DNA from: Icerya purchasi
Taxonomy: Eukaryota; Arthropoda; Insecta; Hemiptera; Monophlebidae
Reading direction: 5' to 3'
Assembly (NCBI GenBank): GCA_039619475.1
Contig: CM077116.1
Span: 462,705,576 to 462,769,575, forward strand
DNA: 64,000 nucleotides
Shown here: piece after piece, positions 47,198-57,936 of the stretch
How positions within the stretch are numbered: the stretch's first letter is position 1
Layout of the letters: every line of letters starts with the position of its first letter
Translations under genes and position numbers: made by a program
Notes under the pieces: model-generated
What the model was told of the DNA's origin: nothing
What the model saw: only the letters and a program-made list of their open reading frames with translations
The model's database searches: none

Positions 47198-47914
47198 TCC
47201 CATCAAAAACATAAATGTAAAAATGGAAGCCAAGTTCAATATTTAGATTATACGTGGTTGTCGACTTCGCCGACAAAAGAATTAAGATCTAAACGGGTGC
47301 CAAATTCTGTAGATAATCCTGAAATTTATTTATAAGAGCATACAACATTCTAAAATTAAAACACAATTTCTTGTTTTTTTCATAGACAATAATGTTTGCT
47401 ATTTAAAAATATAACTTCTTAAATTTGAACAGTTGAATTATTTACACAAAGCAAATATTTAGGATAAATTCTAACGATTTGACTCGGCTAGTTTTTACCA
47501 GCAAACCAAATTTTTAGAAGCGTAGGATATGTTGACCTTACAACATAAAAACAGTAACTTGCGTATAACATAAGAAGATAAGTTGATTAGCTAAATATAA
47601 GATAACTTGTATGTGAAAACTAGCCAAGTCAAATCGTTAAAATTTATCCTAAATTATCTGCTTTGTGTAAATAATTTGACTGTTTAAATTTAATAAGTTA
47701 TATTTTTAAATAGCAAACATTGTTGTCTATGAAAAAAACAAGAAATTGTGTTTTAATTTTAGAATGTTGTATGTTCTTATAAATAAATTTCAGAATTATC
47801 TAAAGAACTTGGCACCCATCTGGATCTCAATTCTTTTGTCGGCCAAGTCAACAGCCACGCATATCCTAAATATTGAACTTGGCTCGCATTTTTAGATTTA
47901 TGTTTTTGATGGGA
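47198..47914. mobile_element. 717-bp foldback element with TA target site
   Basis: The left end TCCCATCAAAAACATAAATG and the right end are inverse, and the match continues for about 330 bp on each side, with roughly one change in ten bases, around a short centre near 47,550. TA stands on both sides (47,196-47,197 and 47,915-47,916). This fits a Tc1/mariner-mobilised MITE. There is no ORF; the 145-codon frame here is a shadow. Confidence 0.7.
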
Positions 47915-47929
47915 TATCATTACTTTTTG

Positions 47930-48400
47930 TAAAGAAATTATTATTATTATTCATTCAAATTCAAATTCAAACCGTTTATTCTTCAAAATAGGCTTACAAA
48001 GTGAGCACTTTTTGAACGTCAAGTGATCGAGTCCGTTTGTCCCCTAACTTTAAAACTACCGCCACTTCGGACCTGATTGGCCGAAGGGAAATAGTGGCAA
48101 AGAAATCCTTACTGCAGCACAAGGGGCCCTACAAATATGTCATGTTATTTTTATCTCCTCTTTTTTACAAGTATGTCAAAATTAGTATACAATGTTCATT
48201 TCCTGTGCTGTGCTGGAATCATATTTATTCCTAATATATGTTTATCATTAAGCTAGTCATCTATTTTATAATAAGCTTTATCAAGCAGAACTTGCTTCAC
48301 AGTAATTTTAAATTTATTTTCTGGCAGGTCAAGTATCTCGATTGGAATTTTATTATAAAAACGCACACAAAGCCTTAAAGTGCGTTAGCTGTTAATAAAA
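47930..48400 (-). mobile_element. Probable LINE 3' end with (GAATTT)n-type tail
   Basis: In reverse complement the block ends 'AATAAACGGTTTGAATTTGAA' repeated, then AATAATAATAAT. Such a short-repeat tail is usual for CR1/Jockey-like LINEs of insects. No coding region remains; GC-rich text near 48,030-48,130 would be its 3' UTR. Confidence 0.4.
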
Positions 48401-48412
48401 ATCAGTTGTTCT

Positions 48413-49852
48413 TGAAAATATTTCAAATCGTAACAAATCACTGTTTTCTGATTTTTTCCTTTGTATACACACAATTATCCAGCAGGACGCTAAATGTCAA
48501 CTTTCTAGGTCACCTGGAAGTGGGTTAGGTTTTTGATTTACTGGGGACGTTCATAAAGTAAGGTTCCCTATTTTTTATTTTCGAAACTAATAAAGCTAGA
48601 ACAAAAACGGATATCAGCATTGAATTCAGCGTACTTTTATTTACTTTTCTACATATTTATCTGTTAAATTTAAGTATTTATCGAGACAAGAAATTATATT
48701 ACAAATACGCTCCTCGTAGAAACTTGCTGCCAAATTTTGTAATTAGGTAAAAACGAAATTTTTCAACTCCTCGTCGGTCTTGAATTTTTTTGCATGGTAT
48801 CTCGTAACACACTCGGAAACTGGCCGAGAAGATCGAAAATGGTTTGGCGGCAATCGGATAGCAGAGTTTCTTCGATTTTTCGTACTAGTTCGTCTGAGAT
48901 TACGGATGGTCTGCTGCTTCCCATTGCTTATCCTCTACATTCGTTCTACCTTCTCGGAATTCACGGCACCATATTTACGAACATGTTGAACACTCATCAC
49001 AGGAGGAGACCATAAGCTTCCACTATTTGTCGATAAATTTCAATCGGTGCAATTTTTTTATGGTTTAAAAAACGAATAACTGAGCACACCTCGTAGTCGG
49101 CGACAACTTCCAGAATTTCACTTACGATTAATTCACGTAACTCGAAAACAAAAAAAAAACATACAGCATTACGGTTTAGCCTAGTTTAAACTTGAATATT
49201 TTAGCTACAAAATGAGACCACGCCCACTTCCGCAAGTTTATTCTAATCGGTTTTACAGGGGTGGGAATTTTACTTTGTGAACGTGCCTCGTTTATGTCAG
49301 TCAGTCATAAAAATGCCAAATTTTAGACATTAATATCTGGATAACCGTTTGAGTTGTATTTATGAAATTGTAGCTCTAGTTAATCTAACGGGTTTTAATA
49401 AATAAACTAAATTTCATGTTCGTATGTTAAATAGATTTTGAGTTATTATGGGGATAAAAGTGGCTCTAAATGGTAAAGTGGCTTTAAATTAATAAAAATC
49501 GATTGCATGGAAAATATTTCAAATCGTAAAATTTCACTGTTTTCTGATTTTTTCCTTTGTACGCACACAATTCCCCAGCTGAACACCAAATTTCAACTTT
49601 CTAGGTCACCTGGAAGTGGATTAGGTTTTTGATCTAAATGTCAGTCAGTGATGAAAATGCCGATTTTTAGACGTTAATATTTTAATAACGGTTTGAGTTG
49701 TATTTATGAAATTTGGTGTTCTAGTTAATCTAAAGGATTTTAATAAATAAACCAAATTTCACGTGTTTATGTTTAATAGATTTTGAGTTATTAAGGGGTT
49801 AAAAGTGGCTCCAAATGGTTCGTGTAAATATATACACGGCTGCTGCGTCGTC
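48413..49852 (+). repeat. Two tandem copies of a ~344-bp repeat
   Basis: 'GAAAATATTTCAAATCGTAA' starts at about 48,413 and again at about 49,509. Both are followed by 'CACTGTTTTCTGATTTTTTC', 'CTTTCTAGGTCACCTGGAAG', 'GGTTTGAGTTGTATTTATGA' and 'AATAGATTTTGAGTTATTA'. The first copy is interrupted by the 752-bp element at 48,541-49,292. The second copy shows the uninterrupted site. Confidence 0.8.
48541..49292 (-). mobile_element. Internally deleted mariner-like element (752 bp)
   Basis: Ends CTGGGGACGTTCATAAAGTA (left) and, in reverse, AACGAGGCACGTTCACAAAG (right) share the ACGTTCA-AAAGTAA core. TA flanks both sides (48,539-48,540 and 49,293-49,294). On the - strand it keeps the N-terminal helix-turn-helix part: 'EVCSVIRFLNHKKIAPIEIY', 'RQIVEAYG' and 'RPSVISDELVRKIEETL'. 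It then jumps to the C-terminus 'CLDKYLNLTDKYVEK'. The catalytic core (all three D) is missing, so it can move only with help from another transposase. It belongs to a different lineage from the mariner at 54 kb. Confidence 0.75.
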
Positions 49853-49889
49853 GCCTGAACTTAGCTTAACACGCTGCCGCGTGTCTAGA

Positions 49890-50425
49890 TCCCTAAGTAA
49901 GAAATTTCACTTTAAATTTTGATCGGATATGTACCCTTCTCCTTTACCAATATCATCGCTCCTTCTTCCTCTCAATTCAACCTAACCTTCCGGCTAATCC
50001 TTGGTTCTCAGAATTCCCTTCTCTTCCACGTTCTGTTATTGTCCCTGTTATTCGCCTACGCTTCGATCACAATTTATTGTCCTCTTCCCGCTATCGTTTC
50101 TCTTTGGTGTCCTCTCCTTATTGTCCTCTACATCCTAATGAAGCAACTGTCTGTGATGCTAATCACATTGTCTTTGAGTGTTCTGCTCTTTTTGCGGAAC
50201 GCTCTTCCCTTTATTTACTCCTTTTAAAGTTAAGGCTTCTTGCTCTCTATTGTGCTATATCCTGTCCTTTTTCCGTCTCGGTCTGTTGATCCTGCAATTG
50301 GTTCTTTTATTTCAGCTACTATTTTCGATCGAATTAAGTTTTAATTAGTTAACTCTTCTTCCTATTGTTTCTGGGTGAGATCCCTGTTTGATGAGCTTAA
50401 AAAAAAAAAAAATAAATAAAAAATG
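49890..50425 (+). pseudogene. LINE C-terminal zinc knuckle and 3' end (same family as 6.1-10.6 kb)
   Basis: The frame at 50,077-50,289 has 'SSPYCPLHPNEATVCDANHI' and 'FECSALFAERSSLYLLLLKL', matching the zinc knuckle at 6,440-6,330 of the other copy. The element ends with an A-run at about 50,399-50,413 followed by AAATAAATAAAA. Together with 46,560-47,195 it represents one element split by later insertions. Confidence 0.8.
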
Positions 50426-52010
50426 TAAAATTCCATTATTGTCGATTGCACGAAGCATATTAGTAAAATAAAATAAATGTTTCGACAGAAGTGGCATTTT
50501 CCTGTATCGGAAAAGTGATAGTTCCAGAATGAAATTCTGAAAATATTAATTACATCAAATTTCGTTAGAAATATATACAGTTAAAGGTACACATCAATGA
50601 TGCGAATATAAAAGGTCAGAATTTAAGCGTAAAAATAAATCTTAAATCTAAATAATTACGCTTCATTCATATACGGTCGGTCGGGCATATTTACTGAACT
50701 CGATTATTAGCGATGCAACAAGATTACCAGAGGGTGCGACTTTTTCTTGTGGAACAATTCGATCAGTTTATATAAGTATTTTAATAGTTCTGCACGTCAA
50801 TAGGCGCTCTTTTAGACAAGCAATTTGGAAGACAATTGATGAGTATAGCCCGATAAGAAAGTCAAAATGGCGCAGTTGTACGTTTAAGTATCCACTTGAA
50901 AAATTTATTTCCTTGATATACTTTCAGATGAAACACGTAAAGTATATAAAATTCTTAAAATCTCGAAAAGATAGAACGAAAAGCATGTGAAAATAGTTTA
51001 ATTATGAGTCAAATGACGGATATCATTAGACACCGAATTTAAACAAAGTTGTTTTTTTTTTATATATATTAAGTGTAGCAATTAAGTCTCACTTGACAAA
51101 AAAAGTAATATGCATATGGTAGAGTGGTAGCAGTTACGGTGCTTAGTTACCAAAACCGATCAATATTTATTTCCTTTTTTTCTTTTTTAATCGTTTCCGA
51201 GCGAAGGTTCTTTGTCGATGTGCTCAATAAAATTGAAAAAAAAAAATTAATTTGATTTTTTCCACGAGAATGATTTTCGTTCACTAACAAATCAATTCTC
51301 ACGACTTCCACTCAGAAGCGTTCATATAAGTATTTATGTTCGGAAGTGTGTAAAATTTATAAATGTCCGTTAGAAGCTCGTAGTACAAAAAAATTCGTTT
51401 TACGCTTTAGATTATCGAAATTTTATACTTTTAATCTTTCGGCCGAAATCAAAATTTCGTCGAAAATCAAAAGAGCTAGAACTGAACTAATGCAAAACTG
51501 CGATCAAAAACGGAATCTATATTTCAAAATTTTTTAAGTGTTGCAACTTAAAAAATCATTGAAGACATCCGCTATTATCGTCCAATCGCGGAGCACGCCT
51601 TTGCTTTAACCGATAAAGTTAAAGCAATAAATATAACCGCAAACTAATCCGATATCCGATAAATACTGTATCCGTTAAATACTGTATCCGTTAAATTAAT
51701 TCTCACTAAAACTGGTCGTCGGTAACATTTTATTTGCAACGTTGCTTTGACGAAAACGAAGGTAACAATAATAGGAAAATTTAAAATGAATAAAATTCTC
51801 ATCTTATTTTTGTTGCGAGCGAAATAATTGAAATCACGATTAGGAAATAAACGCGAGCTACGTTAAAAAAACGAATATCACTATAATAATAATAAACATG
51901 GAAATACAAAAGAAGAAGAAGCACGAAGCTAGTGTATATTATTTCATCTTATTTTTCGCGCGAACATCATTAGGCGCATTGTGTCATCTACAAATTGTGT
52001 GTTTTTTGTT
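50426..52010. other. Spacer without a supported gene
   Basis: AT-rich; small direct repeat 'AAATACTGTATCCGTTAAAT' near 51,660-51,690. The 63-codon frame at 51,346 has no motif. Confidence 0.45.
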
Positions 52011-52012
52011 TT

Positions 52013-52131
52013 ATTTTCATTTTAGTTCTTTTTTTATTTTCATTTTAGTTCTTTTTTTATTTTCATTTTAGTTCTTTTTTTATTTTCATTTTAGTTCTTT
52101 TTTTATTTTCATTTTAGTTCTTTTTTTATTT
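52013..52131 (+). repeat. 23-bp minisatellite, about 5 copies
   Basis: The unit ATTTTCATTTTAGTTCTTTTTTT is repeated five times without change. Confidence 0.95.
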
Positions 52132-52959
52132 TTTTCAAAGCATTTGGTCTCACTTTTTACCGTTAACCTTATCATTATGAACACGTTTACTTCTGAACGG
52201 TATAACACGTGCATGGAAGAGGAGAGATGAGACTAAAGCAAAGTATCTAGCAATTGTAGAATATTACAATCAGTTATAATTTAATAATCAGATCGAAAAT
52301 TATAGAATGCTAAAATAGTTGTATAATTTAATTAGAAAATTAATGTTTATGTTTTGTTTAACGTAGGTGATCTCGTTGGCACCAACACGAGAAATAAACT
52401 TCATGTTCTTTTAATGCCTATCTAATGACTGTTATTCGCCATGTTGTTATTCCGAATAAAGTTTCCAGGAATTTTAGAAGAGTTAAAACTTTCATGGGAT
52501 GTGTTTTCAGTTCTCAAAATAAACACTTCGTAAGTAGAAAATCTTTTTAAATTTGCGGTTTTATATTAATTTTAAAATTAATGTGCATTATGTGTGGTCT
52601 TGCGTGCATACACTCGCGTTGCGTATAGCAATTGCCATGAGCGCTGTCTATTCTGTACAACAAGACATAGAACACATAATCGTAACCAATCTCTACATAG
52701 AAGCATAAATGAAAATGAACAAAAATTCGATGTGACACTAACGCTGACGTCCGGTTAACTTTTGATAAAAACAGTTCGGTACAACCTGTTACTTTTAAAC
52801 GCGTGCATAGCACCGTTTTACAAGATATGGTACGAAAGAAAAAGATACACACCTTCAACAATGCTTCATAATACGAACAACACCACAGACAATACCGATC
52901 CGAATAACGGAATTAACAATCCAATTCGACGAATTTCTATCCGAATTTAAAAATATGTT

Positions 52960-54156
52960 TAATCGAATAATTCAACAAAATAGTATGGATAATCAACATG
53001 TTATCAACTGTAATAAACAAAATTCATTTACAAACGAATCGATTACAACGGAAATAGTTAACCTGGGGAACATCAACGGATTGGCTGAAAATCGCCAAGA
53101 TGTTGAGAAGCATTTATAATATCGACATTTTATTGATATCAGAATTTCACTCCACAGAAAAAATGTTATATCTATACTGAACAGGCGCTGACGGTACAGC
53201 GCACGAAGGGACACCTGTTATAATAAAAATATCAATGAAACATTATGAATTAAACAAGTTTTCTTAGGACATATTTACAAGCGCAACCAGCGTAATGATA
53301 GAAACTGCATATATAATCAGTTTACTGTCCTCCAAAATATACGATAAACAAGAACGGTTTGATGAGTACTTCAGAAGTCTCTTGAAAATAAATTCGTAAC
53401 TGAAGCTGATTTCTAAGTACACGTGATTTAGATCGCGTTTAATAATGCCAAGAGGTGGTAGGCACCTCTATATACATGCGTTGAGAAAAATAAGTACTCT
53501 AGCCGGTCAGAAGGTGTTCCGACATTTTGTTCAACAGACGTAAACAAACTTCCCCGGATGTATTAGATCTTTTCATTAGTCATGCAGTTAATGTTGATTG
53601 CACATTAATTGCGTCTTCCATGGATGGAACTTCGGATCATTCGCCAAAAATATTAAGCATTAGCCGTATAATAATGCAGAATTTTATAAAACGAATGTTA
53701 ACGATTCGAAATGCTAACTGGCATGCATTGCGGTAGGCAGTTAATAAAATCGATTAAAAGACTCCGGTAAAAACCAAAGAAAATGTAGAAACAGCTCTAT
53801 TGAGCATCTTGTAAAATGCGCATTCATCAGTCGGTATACCTAGCGACTTCGATAAAAATGTCCGGTATAAAAACAACTAATCATCCGAAAGTATTAAAAA
53901 ATATACGATTGCAGAAAAAAGACAATTAAGAAGAAGAATTTGACAATATAACTCTCCGAAAAATAAAAATGATCTGAATGACCAAAAATACCGAGGAAAC
54001 CTTCTTCCGGCTTGAAAAATGGATCTTTCCATAAATAGGTAGCTAATTTAGATAAATACTGATTATTCCTTATGAAAGACCATAAAAACGGATGTTCAGC
54101 CGTGAAAACGGAAAATGACAAGTAGGCTAGAAGTGATAGAGAAAAATCAGAAGTAC
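52960..54156 (+). pseudogene. Jockey/I-like LINE, endonuclease part
   Basis: Frame-shifted + strand blocks read 'GNINGLAENRQDVEKHL' (53,068-53,118) and 'YNIDILLISEFHS', the first endonuclease blocks (N and E, the latter in ISE-H), then later 'SPDVLDLFISHAVNVDC' (53,551-53,600) and 'DGTSDHSPKILSI' (53,622-53,660), the final blocks with the conserved SDH. At least six frame breaks. The mariner at 54,157 separates this part from the reverse transcriptase. Confidence 0.75.
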
Positions 54157-55474
54157 ACCCTGTCCCGAAAGTATCGGGAATTGTTAAATAAAACGAACAA
54201 TTTTTAATTTTCATCCAAATTTATTTTGTCACCTTCAAAATAACATCCATTCGAAGCGATGCACATATGCCAACGCTTTTTCCACTCGGCAAAGCACTTC
54301 TGATAGGCGGTTTCCGGGATGGCCTTTAGCTCTCGCGTCGCATTCGTCTTGATGTCATCAATCGATTCGAAGCGCATTCCCCGTAGCGGAAATTTGAGTT
54401 TTGAGAATAGGAAGAAGTCGCAGGGTGCTAAATCTGGTGAATACGGCGGTTGTTCGATGATATTTACCGAGTGTTTGGCCAAAAACTCATTCACAATTAT
54501 GGCTTTGTGAGACGGCGCATTATCGTGATGGAGAATCCAAGAATTGTCGACCCACAAATCGTTACGTTTACGACGGATAGCCTCTCTCAAACGTCTCAAA
54601 ACACTTAAGTAAAACTCTTTGGTGACTGTCTGTCCGGCTGGCACATATTCATAGTGTACCACGCCTCGAATATCGAAGAAAACAATCAACATGATCTTCA
54701 CTTTCGATCGGCTTTGGCGAGGTTTTTTCGGCTTTGGCGCGCCAATTGGCCGCCATTCGGACGATTGCTGGTTCGTAAGCGTGTCGTACTCGTACACCCA
54801 TGTCTCGTCACCAGTAATTATCTTTTCCAAGAAGGTAGGATCCAAATTGGCTCGATCCAGCATGTCTGCAGCTACCTGTTCTCGGTACTTTTTTTGAAAG
54901 AAATTCAGGTCTTTCGGAACAAGCCGAGCCGCAACGCGTTGCATACCCAATTTTTCGTGCACAATCGTACGTACGCTCTCGTGTGACATGCCCAATCCAT
55001 GAGCCATCTCTCTCAAGCTCACATGACAATTTTCAGCAACGATTTCCTTGATTTTATCGACGTTATCATCGGTCACACTCGTTGAAGGCCGTCCAGAGCG
55101 AGGCATGTCTTCGACCGTCTCCCGACCATCCTTGAACGCTCTGTACCACTCGTAAACCCGCGTTTTTGATAAAGCAGATTCACCAAAAGCCTTCTGTAAC
55201 ATTTTCAGTGTATCGGCACAAGAAATTTCGTTCGAAACACAGAATTTAACACAAGTACGTTGTTCAATATTTTCACTCATTGTAAAACTTCGACAAAACA
55301 CTTCAAGGTCGACTGATTTTAACAGCTGCTGTAAACACACTGGTTGACAGATCGCGCTAAAAATAGGCATCATAATACAAAACAGTTGTACCAACCTGGA
55401 AAAAAAAAATTATCTGCCTAGCTATTACCCGGGAGATTTAAATTGACAATTCCCGATACTTTCTTGACAGGGTG
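54157..55474 (-). mobile_element. Mariner element with intact transposase frame (1.32 kb)
   Basis: Terminal inverted repeats of about 28 bp: left CACCCTGTCCCGAAAGTATC and, in reverse, right CACCCTGTCAAGAAAGTATC, both continuing GGGAATTGT. The left flank is TA (54,155-54,156). The right flank is AT, so the expected TA duplication has changed on that side. Length and layout are typical of mariner. It sits inside a decayed LINE, so it is younger than that element. Confidence 0.9.
54204..55280 (-). CDS. Mariner transposase, DD34D, intact frame
   Basis: Cut-and-paste transposase of the mariner family, 358 residues from the ATG at about 55,280 ('MSENIEQRTC'). The frame is open 38 codons further upstream (to a TTG at 55,394), but family members start at this ATG. 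Residues 1-110: paired helix-turn-helix DNA-binding region with the 'RSGRPSTS' linker and 'LREMAHGLGMSHESVRTI'. Then 'AARLVPKDL', the subgroup form of the WVPHEL motif. Catalytic residues are the D in 'ITGDETWVY', the D in 'HHDNAPSH', and the D in 'APCDFFLF', 34 residues after the second. C-terminal 'WHMCIASNGCYFEGD' is also kept. No stop or frameshift is seen, so the protein could be active. It may also be able to mobilise MITEs with similar ends. Subfamily: irritans/vertumnana-like, by eye. Confidence 0.93.
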   Translation of the reverse strand: MSENIEQRTCVKFCVSNEISCADTLKMLQKAFGESALSKTRVYEWYRAFKDGRETVEDMPRSGRPSTSVTDDNVDKIKEIVAENCHVSLREMAHGLGMSHESVRTIVHEKLGMQRVAARLVPKDLNFFQKKYREQVAADMLDRANLDPTFLEKIITGDETWVYEYDTLTNQQSSEWRPIGAPKPKKPRQSRSKVKIMLIVFFDIRGVVHYEYVPAGQTVTKEFYLSVLRRLREAIRRKRNDLWVDNSWILHHDNAPSHKAIIVNEFLAKHSVNIIEQPPYSPDLAPCDFFLFSKLKFPLRGMRFESIDDIKTNATRELKAIPETAYQKCFAEWKKRWHMCIASNGCYFEGDKINLDEN

Positions 55475-57000
55475 ATTTTAAAAATTTCCCTTCGAGATAA
55501 AAACAATAAAATTCATAAAGATGTGTAGATATAAGGGAATATTTAAATGTACCATTTCGAATACTTCGTCAAAAAAAAGTCACCCGGTTATCATTTAATT
55601 ACTGCGATAATTCGTAAAAACTTACCAAAAGAAAAGGGATAATTTTAATAAATTATATTTTCAATACGATTCTTTGTACTGGATCCTATAACAGCGGAAA
55701 TTCACGACCATAATTATGTTACGGAAACCGGGTGGTAAGCCGCACGAAGAAATAACATCCCTATCCGGTGTCTAATTACACATCCTATCAAAAATATTTG
55801 AAAAACTTGTTATTTTAAAAACGATCAAACGAATCTTAGAGGAAGGAAAAGTAATACTGCACATCGCTATAAAACAAACCCATCCTCGCGAGGGTAGTCA
55901 ACATCGTAAACGGTATTTTTGAGAACATGAAATATAAGCATTCTACAAAGTATGGCTCCTCGTAGGTTTATTGTATAAACTGAAACAAAAACTACCTCAT
56001 CCGTATTATGCGTTGTTAAAATCATATCTGACGAATAGTTACTTTCAGGTTAACATAAATAGCGCTTGTTTACGTTTTATGCTATAAATTTTGGCGTACG
56101 CCACAGGATAATAGATTCAATATTATACACAGTCGATTTTCTACAGCGATACTACAGCATCTTTGTTTGTTGATAATACGGAAATATTATCGACCAATAA
56201 TGATTATGCCGGTGCGATTGGATTCCTTCGGAATCATCTAACATATTCGGTCAAACGATTACAAATTACGGAAAGTTAAAGTGAATGAATTAAAATCCAA
56301 CCGCGTCTTGCTTACATACATTAAAACTTTGTAAATATACCGATATAAAACTGAATGGAAAAATAATTACTACAACAGAATCAGTAAAAGATTTTAATCC
56401 TGTCAAATTCGCAGACTAGTGTTCGTTAAAATTGAAAAATACAAATTGAAAAATACAAATCCAAAAAAGAGAAAAAAAAAAAGATTAGGAAATTGCTAAT
56501 ACTAGATTACATAAACAAAACAACATTGTTAAATTTAAGCGGATTCCTGCACATAAAGGAATCGAGGGTAATGAAATAGAAGACAAATTATGTAGAACAG
56601 AGGAATGTAGAAATAAGGATATAAAGCTAAACTGGATGAAAATTCGTGCCTCACATAAGAAAAGAATTGGCTCGAAAATGGAGCGCAGAGTATAAGGGTT
56701 AGAAGTGAAATTAAAGGGAAAAGATATTACTTCATTAGAATTATATCAGTATAATCTATCGAATAAGGTTGGACTATCATCCGGATGTCGCTACATTTAG
56801 CAAAGTTAGGAATAGTAAAAAGCAATGACTGTATTGAATGTGGATTGGAGGAGTCGATCGAGCGTGTGGTGTTGTAACGTACAGATGTGATAAGTAGAGT
56901 GAAAGACTAGCGAAAGAAATTTTAAGCTATATACGTTGTCGATATCCTCGTATACCAAACCGTAAATGAGCCAGTGTCTTCATAATGCAAAGCGTTATAT
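55475..57000 (+). pseudogene. Jockey/I-like LINE, reverse transcriptase to zinc knuckle
   Basis: Continuation of the LINE at 52,960 after the mariner. Blocks: 'LRKPGGKPHEEITSLS' (55,715-55,760), 'LHILSKIFEKLVI' (RPIsLL region), 'VGLLYKLKQKLPHPYYALLK' and 'SYLTNSYFQVNINSA' (55,960-56,060), 'FVDNTEILSTNN' (56,164-56,200, the FADDT box with N for the second D, so catalytically dead). Then 'IPAHKGIEGNEIED', the end of an RNase H domain (56,540-56,585), and 'NDCIECGLEESIERVV', the C-terminal CxxC region (56,823-56,870). Presence of RNase H argues for an I-like rather than a strict Jockey element. Confidence 0.75.
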
Positions 57001-57191
57001 CTCTGAAAACCGCTAATGTCAAAATATAAGAAGGCACAGGCAACTCTTTAGATTTGGGTAGACTAGTTAAAGAGCGCGAGCTCGGCCAAAAAAGAAAAAA
57101 ATTATATTGTTTTGTTAAAATTAAAAAAAAAAAAATCATATTATCGACAGAATTGCTTTGGAACTTATTGGATGTAAATTTTTAAATTTTA

Positions 57192-57320
57192 AATAGTAAG
57201 AAAATTAAATATACCAATAACAAACGATAAATACATATGATTATAAAAAATACATTAATTTAGTAACGCTTGCGAATTCATACATCGTTTGTTATTGGTA
57301 TATTTAATTTTCTTATTATT
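57192..57320. repeat. Short inverted repeat, 37-bp arms
   Basis: The stretch ending 'ACCAATAACAAACGAT' at 57,229 and the stretch starting 'ATCGTTTGTTATTGGT' at 57,283 are inverse and continue through TATATTTAATTTTCTTA. The arms are separated by 53 bp. It could be a small MITE or a stem; its flanks show no clear duplication. Confidence 0.8.
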
Positions 57321-57542
57321 TATAATTCGAACAAAAAGGTGTGAGCAAAAGTACCGTTTTTTTTTTTAAAATTTTATTTACAATAAACTTTTAAAAAGTT
57401 AGTATTAATATTTCCTATATTGTTTATTTAATATAATTGATTAGAATTCTGTCAGCAAAAAAATTACTTTTATTCTATTCATACTTTCCCAATTCCGATA
57501 TTTGATTTACTTATTTCACTTTTATTTCGACTCTGTGAAAGT

Positions 57543-57592
57543 TTCGAAGCACAGCTAGCGGCGAAGAGAATCCAATTAATCAGCGCTAAAAA
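57543..57592 (+). CDS. Candidate host exon A
   Basis: The coding-like end 'FEAQLAAKRIQLISAKK' finishes exactly at AAAAAG/GTAAAT (57,592-57,598), a good donor. It leaves the reading frame in phase 0, which matches the phase at the start of exon B 117 bp later. The upstream boundary is unclear; the nearest AG is at 57,538-57,540 after a pyrimidine-rich tract, and the frame stays open further upstream. Confidence 0.45.
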
Positions 57593-57709
57593 GGTAAATC
57601 GAAAGTAATAGCTTCAAATTGCTGTTCTATATAATCTGCGACCGACGGTTCTTCTATCGTGTTACAAGTTTCTACAGAGAAATCTTAAAATTAATTTACT
57701 TCCTTTTAG

Positions 57710-57936
57710 AATAACAATTATCCGGAAAACGATAATCTTTTAGAGGCATACATGAAAATAGAACGTGAAATTAATCGAGAAGAACAGCTGGCGCCGGCTC
57801 CGGCTTTAACCCATGCTATTGCCAAATTGGAACGAATAAATGCTGACATGGATAATGCAACCGCGGCTGAAACTAACCAGAATCAGGATTACACGTTACC
57901 TTCTTTGTTGAACAAATATAACGCGCTTGATCTCAG
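57710..57936 (+). CDS. Candidate host exon B (227 bp)
   Basis: Acceptor TTTACTTCCTTTTAG at 57,695-57,709 and donor CTCAG/GTAGGC at 57,936/57,937. All 75 codons are open: 'NNYPENDNLLEAYMKIEREI', 'NREEQLAPAPALTHAIAKLE', 'RINADMDNATAAETNQNQDY' and 'TLPSLLNKYNALDLR'. The base composition is clearly less AT-rich than the neighbourhood, and the protein is a soluble, helix-rich, acidic segment, unlike the transposon proteins around it. It joins in frame with exon A. It ends two bases into a codon. I do not recognise the gene. This is the best candidate for a host gene in the window, oriented +. The next exon was not found; the 130-codon frame at 58,316 has no acceptor in frame that I could support. 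Confidence 0.6.

Noticed and set aside
54654..54986. Frames on + across the mariner transposase
   Set aside because: Shadows of the - strand transposase gene.
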